A stretch of DNA of 64,000 nt, taken from NCBI GenBank assembly GCA_022575985.1, contig JAKSXM010000266.1, positions 434,001 through 498,000 on the forward strand, in the 5' to 3' direction. The notes below the pieces were generated by a model that worked only from the letters and a program-made list of their open reading frames with translations, was not told the origin of the DNA and did not search any database. The position numbers and the translations under genes are program-made. Shown one piece after another: positions 56,848-64,000 of the stretch. Positions within the stretch are counted from its first letter, which is position 1. Every line of letters starts with the position of its first letter. This stretch comes from Anagrus nilaparvatae. Lineage: Eukaryota; Arthropoda; Insecta; Hymenoptera; Mymaridae.

Positions 56848-57190
56848 TAAAAAATAAGAAAAAGCAAAAATAAAAAATAAAAAATAAAAAGAAATGAAAT
56901 AGAAGAAACGTATCAAAAAACATATTTTATATATTAACTTCCTCCTAGGGTGCACTTGTATATTAGAAAAAACAGATGTCATTTCAAGCACTTATAAAAA
57001 TTTTTTAAATTCTTTATTACATTATAAAACTAGAAATAATTTAAAAATCTTCATAATCTAAAATCTTCATATGTATAAAAAATTTTTTTATTTAGTCATA
57101 AAATAATTGTGAGTCTATACAGACATAATCTAAAGTTACAATATCATATTTAAATGTTTTAAATAAATTTAGTTTAATTATAATACAGAC

Positions 57191-57218
57191 CTGATGATGG
57201 GAATTTATTCCTAAAACG
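57191..57218 (+). ncRNA. Hammerhead-ribozyme-like core after Penelope 1
   Basis: CTGATGA is followed by a small stem (GGGAA/TTCC with a short loop) and AAAACG, where an active core would have GAAAC. Hammerhead motifs are known in the terminal regions of Penelope-like elements. The G change suggests decay. Confidence 0.4.
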
Positions 57219-57225
57219 CTAGACA

Positions 57226-60200
57226 GTAATTGTCCAGAATTCCATTTCGCGTTTCCTACAGTTACGTCATGCCAAGATGTAGACTCTCCTGCAAATTTAA
57301 AATTTACCCAAAGCGCCAGTCACGTCTCGATTTGTTACAAGGTTTTTTGAAACCCCTTTTGGGCATAACGCAACCCTAATACTTACGCGGCCAAAATCCG
57401 ACTAGCACAGCTCGTAAATACGACAGGAGAGAGGGGGGAACTCATAAGTTTAACGTCGGAGTTCCTAAAATTCACAAAAAACTTACTTAACTTAAAAATC
57501 CTTATAAACTACTATAATTTACTAATTTTCATGTTTAAAATAACGATAAATCCAAAATTTCCTACATTTTATGATCCTAAATTCGAATAGAAAATGTCTT
57601 ATTTTTTTTAATTAACGATAAACCAAAATGGATTTTTTGTAACTATCAATTTTAATTAACGAGAATATAAAATGTTTTATATTATTTATTTATCGATAAA
57701 CCAAAATTTATATTTTGTAACTATCAATTTTAATTAAAGAGAATATAAAATGTTTTATATTATTTATTTATCGATAAACCAAAATTTATATTTTGTGACA
57801 ATCAATTTTAATTAACGAGAATATAAAATGTTTTATTTTATTTATTTGTCGATAAACCAAAATTTATATTTTGTGACAATCAATTTTAATTAACGAGAAT
57901 ATAAAATGTTTTATTTGTTATCGATAAACCATGATTTCTACTATTTGTTTAAGTAATTAATTAAATTTTTATTATTTTATTCGATAATCCTTAATTTTAT
58001 AAATCCGTATTCAATTTATTCTAATTTAAGGTTATTTAAATGGCAGAGAGTGCAATTATAGAAAATTTACAAATTAATACTAAAAATTTCAAGAAAATGC
58101 ATATTTGTATAATATAATAATAATTTAACGAAATTCCATAATTTTATTCTCATTTTATTCTAAAGTTTTCATTTTTACTAATTTTAAGTCGCGGCGCGCT
58201 ATTTTAGTTAAAATAGCAACTAATTTTACTTATATTTTATTTTTAAGCCGCTGGGATTAATTTTGAGGCTAATTTAACGATAAACCATGTTTTCAGCCAC
58301 TAGGGGTCGCCTAAAGCTGATCTGGACGAAATTAATTATGAATTGTAATTTTAATTTCGTTTTGTGACAATAATCGCCATTGCCTAACTTAACTTAACAG
58401 TATTCCATCTGAGGATCTAAATAATAATGGTTAAACCAAAATCCCGCAGACATCCTCTGGTCCGCGTGGCAAGCCAAAATCAGAACTCATTAACTTATAC
58501 TTAACACAAATTTTAATTTTGAGTCCTATTTCTAACTTAAATTTTAAAGACCTGACCGGAATGGACATATACGGTACACGCTGTGTTGACTGGGTTTATG
58601 CTTAATTTTTAAAACCTGCATTGTGACTCGCAATCACAATTTCATTATGAGGACTATAATTCCGGGATTGTTATTGCTGTAATAACAGCCCCACATGATA
58701 ATATGTATTCAATTATTTATTTATTTTTAAATAAATAATTGAATAAAATCCCCCTATTATTAATTTAATTCAAAATTTTGTTAATTTTCCCAATTGTGTA
58801 GTGTGAATTCCTGTGTGTTAATTTTGTGTTTTGTGTAATTTATGTGTTAAAAGTGCTAATGTTCATGCTAAGTTTTTGTTTTGTAGGAAAGAATTTACAA
58901 TAACTTCTGTAATAATTTAATTGTATTGCAAATTCTCTCCTCTTGCATGTTTTGTGTTTGTCTTGAGTGTGATTTTGTTTCTATATATATAAGTTAGCTC
59001 TGAAATCCTAGAAAAGGGACCCGCTAATTTAGGTTTTCCCTGTGCAGACTTGAATGTATGTCCAAGTTTTGCAGAATACTTAGTATATTAATATTCTGTA
59101 GAACTTGGAGAACTTTTTAATGTATTTCAACAAGCAGCGGAGCTACAGGAGAAGCTATTTTCCAAGTTTAGGATCATCGCAAGAGCTAAAATTTGTAGTT
59201 TCCCACCTATAAGCCAAACCGAATTGCTTTTATTGTTTCTAACTTCCTAATAAAGTTCCTTAACCCAAGTTAAAGAAGCTTTTAAGTTATAATATCTAAA
59301 ATTTGCCTTATTTTAAATTTTTACTAAAATATTTTGTACTTTAAGTACTGGAGTTTTGTTCCGCGTGCTTAAAGGCTAATTTAAACTAGTTTGTACTATT
59401 TTACTTATTAAATAATTTTAGAATCTTAATAGAAAGTAGCTTTTAACACGATTTATTCGTAATATTTAGTATTTCAAGATTTTACTCAAAATTTCTGAAC
59501 GGGCAAAAGTCTTAAATTCCAACATTAAATCCTCCTAAGCAAATTTATTGTTCAATTTTAGTGATTTTAGCTAGATTATAATCAAAATAACTTAATTTAG
59601 TAAATTATAACGTTTTATTTAATTTAAACTGGAAAATGTAATTTTTATACGTACAACAAGAGCCATTTAATTTTGGATTTTATACCTTTAACTCAAATTT
59701 TGGACTATTTTAAGCTATCTTATCTTAGTACAACTATTTTAAATTTATTAAAGCTATGAACTGAGGAAGAATTTAGTCCTAAATACTTCAAACTTCATCG
59801 AATTCAAAATTTCATAAAAAATTTTTAGAACGAGTAAAAGTTCCCTATTTTAATATTTGATTTTTTTAGGTATAATTTTGGGTTAAATTTAATAAAATTA
59901 GCTGCATTGGGATGAATTTAGCTTAATTTATCATAAATTTAACTGCTTAGGCTCCAAAAACGTCTAATAGCAAAGTCCAAAATTTTCACGTTTTTGTGGG
60001 ATTTATATGTAATTTTTTTAAAATTTAACGATAAACCACATCTTTGAAATTTTATCAGTCAATTGAAATTAGCTAATTTCTATCGGTAGTCCAGTAGCAA
60101 ACCAATTATTAATTTTCGATAAACCATTGGTTGCCTGTTCGATATTCCACTATATTTTCAGTTTCGATAAGCCATAGTGGAAATCCAAATGATCCCCAGT

Positions 60201-60362
60201 TCGATAAAACCTTATTAAATTAATAAGCTTTTCTCAAATGGAGCTTAATTGCTTTTCAATTAATGCTCCATTTGGGAAAATGGACCTATATAATTGACTG
60301 TTATTAATAGAAACGAGAAACGTTTTTATTAACTTTTTATAATACGGAAAGCCTTTAAGTTT
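57226..60362. other. Repeat-rich non-coding middle of the 6.7 kb insertion
   Basis: About five tandem ~63-bp units (57600-57950) contain cgataaaccaaaatttatat and caattttaattaacgagaat. The motif cgataaacca reappears near 58279, 60028 and 60117, with variants near 60165 and 60202. A hairpin caaatggagc / gctccatttg lies at 60236-60277. A GC-richer part (57230-57430) may hold a minus-strand LTR-to-primer-site junction, but I cannot confirm it. No gene was seen. Confidence 0.5.
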
Positions 60363-60659
60363 TTATTGATTTTTCTGATAAAAGGAATCTATAAAGGGGC
60401 CTAATATGTTATGGTAATTTTCCAAGGATTTTTCTTCAAATTCCTCGGAGTTAGTTAAAAGGGTTTTATGATAGTTTTCCATGTGATGGCGAAATTCCGT
60501 CCTTAATCTTCTGAGGCAGATTTCTTTATCAGCCCCAGAAGTCTTAAGGTTAAGAAAATACTTGGTTACTGCTTTTTTTGAAGCATTCACCAAAACCTGG
60601 AGGGCTTTAGCATCTTCGCGCACGCGCTTAGCGATATAGTCCATTAATTTATTATTCAT
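60363..60659 (-). CDS. Hypothetical 98-residue protein
   Basis: This open frame on the minus strand starts at an ATG with A-rich context. The protein is helical and charged (MDYIAKRVREDAKALQVLV and so on, ending FIDSFYQKNQ). The composition is less AT-driven than the surroundings, which argues for former or present coding. It could be the start of a gag-like protein; no motif identifies it. Confidence 0.35.
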   Translation of the reverse strand: MNNKLMDYIAKRVREDAKALQVLVNASKKAVTKYFLNLKTSGADKEICLRRLRTEFRHHMENYHKTLLTNSEEFEEKSLENYHNILGPFIDSFYQKNQ

Positions 60660-60764
60660 ATTTTATATTAATAATTAAAACTTACCACGCTGCAAAATTT
60701 TCACCACAATATTTTTATATAACAAAAATAATCCTACTGCCACTGATTATAACTGTAATTTATG

Positions 60765-60985
60765 AACTGAATTTAACAAATGAAAAAAAATTGAACTGAA
60801 TTAAAATTATGAACTGAATTTAAGCAATAAAAATTTAACTGAATTTAAAATTATGAACTGAATTTAAATAAAAAAAATTGAACTGAATTAAAATTTATGA
60901 ACTGAATTGAACTAAAAAAAATTGAGCTGAATTAAAATTATGAACTGAATTTAAGCAAAAATTTGAACTAAATAAACTGAAATAA
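60765..60985. repeat. Degenerate tandem repeat of gaactgaatttaa
   Basis: Units such as attatgaactgaatttaa and attgaactgaattaaa alternate about ten times, ending at the start of the Penelope 2 coding stretch. Confidence 0.75.
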
Positions 60986-60994
60986 ATAAACTTA

Positions 60995-61687
60995 CAATAT
61001 AGTAGATAGAGCAATATCTCTCTCCAACAAAAAATTCCATCAAAAAAATCTTAAACTGGTAAGAAGTATTTTAACCTCAAATGAATATCCTGAATACATA
61101 ATAGAAAAACAAATCAATAAAAGACTAGAGCACATAAAAAACAACAACAACGACAACAACAATAGAGTAAATATAAATATACACTCCAATAACATAAACG
61201 GAATTAAAAAAATTTTTGTCCAAATACCATACAAGCCAGGCCTATACAACAAAATTAAGAAAGTTTTAAATAAAAAGAGGTTCCAAGTAATACCTAAACT
61301 ACAAAAGGATCTGGCTAATATTATCGTCAGAAAAAAGCTTGTTCATAAAACCAGAAAAACAGGTGTTGTTTACAAACTAAAATGCACTGGAAAAAGCTGC
61401 AAAAAAAGTTATGCTGGTGAAACAAAACGTTCACTATACATGAGATGTATTGAGCACCAACGTGACATAAAAAATAAGAAAAATCTAAAGTTTTGGCACT
61501 ACATCATATGGAAACTGGTCACATGCCTGATTTTGAAAATGTCATCATACTTGACCAAGAACCAAAACACAACCAAAGATTAATTTCTGAAATGTTGCAT
61601 ATACATCAACAAGATTTCCCATTGAATAAAAAGGAGGACACGGAGAATCTACATGGTATATATAACCACGTGATAGAGAGCATGTAA
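60995..61687 (+). pseudogene. Penelope-like element 2: RT end, linker and GIY-YIG region
   Basis: An open stretch without an early ATG reads VDRAISLSNKKFHQKNLKLV, SNEYPEYIIEKQINKRLEHI, an Asn/Asp-rich spacer, then PYKPGLYNKIKKVL and the nuclease (TGVVYKLKC, SYAGETKRSLYMRCIEHQ). A frameshift near 61490 moves the frame to ALHHMETGHMPDFENVIILD and EMLHIHQQDFPLNKKEDT, ending at 61687. The order and spacing are those of Penelope-like proteins after the RT core. YAG replaces YIG. The 5' end is truncated. Confidence 0.75.
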
Positions 61688-62016
61688 AAATTGAAAAGAG
61701 CGACTTCTTTATGCAAACAACTTTGGCGGTAAAAATACACAACAAAAAGTGTGCAATATTATATATATAATTTTTTTGCAATCTCTCTTACAATTAATTA
61801 TAATTAAAAAATTTTTTGATCTATTAAAATGTTAACTATATTTGTAGATAAATCTATTTATATTATAGATATATTTTTTATGACAAATATAACATATGTT
61901 ATTGTTATAATATTCATTGTTAAAATATTTATGCTTGGTATGTACAACCAAAAAGTAACAAATTTTTGTAATCTTTTTAAAATAATGATTTTTATATATC
62001 TTTTAATAAAGGATTT

Positions 62017-62048
62017 CTGATGAGGTTGGCAAAAAGGCCAAAGAAACG
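62017..62048 (+). ncRNA. Hammerhead-ribozyme-like core after Penelope 2
   Basis: CTGATGA, a stem II of five perfect pairs (TTGGC/GCCAA, six-base loop), then GAAACG: all core hammerhead elements in order and spacing. Stem III and the cleavage site upstream could not be identified. It lies about 330 bp after the Penelope stop codon. Confidence 0.5.
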
Positions 62049-62539
62049 TTAAAAATACTGTTTTATTTTATTTAATTTCAACAACATTAGCCCAGTCTTG
62101 GTCATTTTACAGAAAAATTAAATTATGAATTTAAAAATTAAATTATGCCAAATTTTATTTTATTACCGGCTTATTTCTGCTGTCAATAATTTACAAAATG
62201 GAACTGAACTGGGAGACCCACGTGTCTCTTGAGTTCACCTCCGTTTTACCCAACTACGAGTATAAATTTTATAAAACCCCCTCCCGATATATAATCTCTG
62301 CTCAAAAAGGTACTATACCCCCCGCGAAATGCTCCATCTTTGTAAATGTGAAAACGAATATTATTACGCTTGCACTGTTTCACACTAGGAGCGCTAGTGC
62401 ATGGTCGTAACTTGACACTACTGAGTCAAATTGTAGCACGGGGAATTTTCACCATGTTACATTCCTGAAACTATTCGTCTAATTATTATACAAAAACAAG
62501 TTGTAAAAAGAAGGATCAATAAATAAATTAAAATAAATA
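62049..62539. other. Right part of the 6.7 kb insertion, no gene
   Basis: A short plus frame (62198-62410) has no recognisable motif. It is GC-richer than the surroundings and contains gtagcacggggaattttcac, but nothing was identified. Confidence 0.4.
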
Positions 62540-62571
62540 CGTTTTGATTTAATTAATTAAAAATATCATAA

Positions 62572-64000
62572 ATATTGCAACTTAGGAAAAAGTGAAATTT
62601 ATATATATTTATATAAAAATCTAAAATTAATATAGCTCTCATAGCTATGCGTCTAAATTTAGAGCCTACTTTTCTTTGAATTTTAATATAAGCTAAGCAG
62701 CCAAAACGCTTCAATTGACTTAAATATGGTCTAAATTTAGCATTAAATTTACAAAGTGGTATTTCCATGTTAATTGATTTGTGTGGGGTTCTGTTGTATG
62801 CATAGACTGCAGCACTAAGTGCTAAATCCAACATATTTTCAGGAATTTTTCCATCATACATGTAAGATCGAACTTTCTTTTGTATAGTTTGGTTAAATCT
62901 CTCCGAAGTACCATTGTGCTGAGGAGTGTCAGGGCAGGCAAGTTGTAATTCTGCTCCTAAATTTTTCAATATTCCTAATGTTTGACCTCCGATAAACTCA
63001 GTGGCTTGATCTGATCTAAGATAAAAAACTTTGGCATCACGACCTAATAAGTTTCTGGTACTTTTAACAAAAGAGTCTAAACATATTCCAGTCTCATCTT
63101 TTGTTTTCATAGCAAAGGCCTTGGCTAATCTAGAGTAATCATCAATGAACACAAAAATATACCTTTATCTTTTAGGAAAAGTCATTGGACTAATTGGACC
63201 CATTAAAACAGTATGTATCATTTGTAAGGGTTCGCTCGCTCTCAATCTAATTGTTTTAAAAGGTAATTTGTTCATTTTTCCAATCTTAAATATTTCACAA
63301 TCTAATACTCTCTCGTCAAATTTCACGTTTTTAAGGTCTTTATTTTCAGGGAAAAGTTTTTGGAGTTTCTTTAAGTAAGGAAATGATGCATGACCCAATC
63401 TAACATACCTTAACTTAGATTTATTATTTTTGATAAATAAATTAAATTTTTGCCAAAATTTAGTTCACACTCCTTTTTACAGTCTTTGTCGTCTTTACTA
63501 GCAGGTTCATTGGGGTTATTAAGGATTCTGTCAGTTATGCTTATCTCAAATATTGAATGATTTTGATTTCTTAGTAAATTGGACTCATCTAAATTTTCTA
63601 TATGAATGTCCTCATTTAGTATATTATCAGTTATTGAAAGTTCATTTGTTTCATTATGATCTAACCTCTCATCTAAGTTTTTCGTTATGTTTGAACTTTC
63701 ATACTTGTTTTTACTTCTCGTCGTTAAATATGCTATTATTTTATTATTAATATAATTTTCGCTGGGATAATAGTTCTCGTCTAATTTGTTTATTTCAAAT
63801 TCAATTTTCCAAAAAGGTTTTTCATATATACCAGAAATAAATAACTTTTTAGAAATCGGGTCAAAAAAAATCAATCATTTCTTTGTCTAAGTATATCGCT
63901 AATCCTTTATCAGCAAATTTTCTAAATTAAGTAAGTAAATAAAGTATAAAAGTAAGTTTTCTGATAAACCTTCAGCGCAAATTACATTGTTTAACAGGAT
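62572..64000 (-). pseudogene. Copia 2 integrase and upstream polyprotein
   Basis: On the minus strand the frame entering from the window edge runs to 63410 with an insert-like segment rich in Asn/Glu. Next is the pre-integrase segment (MGHASFPYLKKLQKLF, CEIFKIGKMNKLPF, 63398-63165). Then, after a frame change, comes the integrase core: [25 protein letters not shown] and Glu in [16 protein letters not shown], then [13 protein letters not shown] and FGCLAYI. Coding is cut by the insertion at 62571. One zinc-ligand Cys is altered (CEIFKIGK where CxxCxxGK is usual). At least one frameshift and one stop (63165) are present. Confidence 0.8.

Larger units (their letters stand above)
55878..62571. 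mobile_element. 6.7 kb insertion with inverted-repeat ends inside copia 2
   Basis: atgatatttttaattaatta (from 55878) continues aatcaaaacgta and is found inverted at 62540-62571. Copia 2 integrase coding ends just outside the right border and its linker resumes just outside the left, so the block was inserted into copia 2. It holds two Penelope-like remnants in + orientation, a repeat-rich middle and one minus-strand ORF. No clear target duplication was seen. Whether it is one element or a composite is unknown. Confidence 0.6.

Noticed and set aside
57230..57430. Minus-strand LTR end with primer binding site
   Set aside because: A tggcgc-type sequence follows a CA dinucleotide, but no second LTR, polypurine tract or coding frame supports it.
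62198..62410. 70-residue ORF in the 6.7 kb insertion
   Set aside because: No motif, no context and a length expected by chance in a locally GC-richer stretch.

Overview
The window reads as AT-rich nuclear DNA of an insect. The evidence is spliceosomal introns of about 70-85 bp with GT/AG borders, a fragment of mitochondrial DNA that translates with the invertebrate mitochondrial code, and a dense mix of insect-type transposable elements (Ty3/gypsy, Ty1/copia, R1/LOA-like LINE, Penelope-like, Helitron, MITEs and foldbacks). A parasitoid wasp or other hymenopteran fits, but that is only an impression.

Layout: 1-2241 is the 3' end of a Ty3/gypsy element with its 3' LTR. 4290-4400 looks like the 3' hairpin end of a Helitron. 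5243-5640 is a mitochondrial ND4L-ND4 fragment joined directly to a decayed LINE (5647-10049), followed by a truncated MITE. Two exons of a DUF389-type membrane protein gene (11588-11663 and 22048-22235) flank a 10.4 kb intron. That intron was enlarged by nested insertions: a pogo-like MITE sits inside a gag-only LTR element, which sits inside a foldback MITE. 24246-25123 is a probable solo LTR. 26100-29345 is a T-rich satellite split by two inverted copies of a GC-rich palindromic element.

30341-36075 (minus strand) holds the most striking locus: an apparently intact Helitron transposase in two overlapping frames. It consists of a Ulp1-like cysteine protease, a HUH Rep nuclease and a Pif1-type helicase. 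The frame change falls on a heptamer A AAA AAG that is in the correct register for -1 frameshifting. Between 38.4 and 44.9 kb are several small genes with short introns, including an RPA-like OB-fold (single-strand DNA binding) protein, mixed with foldback repeats. A Rep-helicase plus an RPA-like protein is a sensible rolling-circle toolkit, but whether these genes form one element is inference.

46509-51408 is a decayed copia element with both LTRs. 51910 to the window end is a second, minus-strand copia element. It is interrupted by a 426-bp insertion carrying a tRNA-like gene with a Pol III terminator, and by a 6.7 kb insertion with inverted-repeat ends. The larger insertion carries two Penelope-like GIY-YIG remnants, each followed by a hammerhead-ribozyme-like core.

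Most coding sequence is transposon-derived and broken. The Helitron proteins, the RPA-like gene, the 38.4 kb gene and the DUF389 exons are the open, plausible genes. All boundaries come from reading the sequence by eye; no database search was possible.
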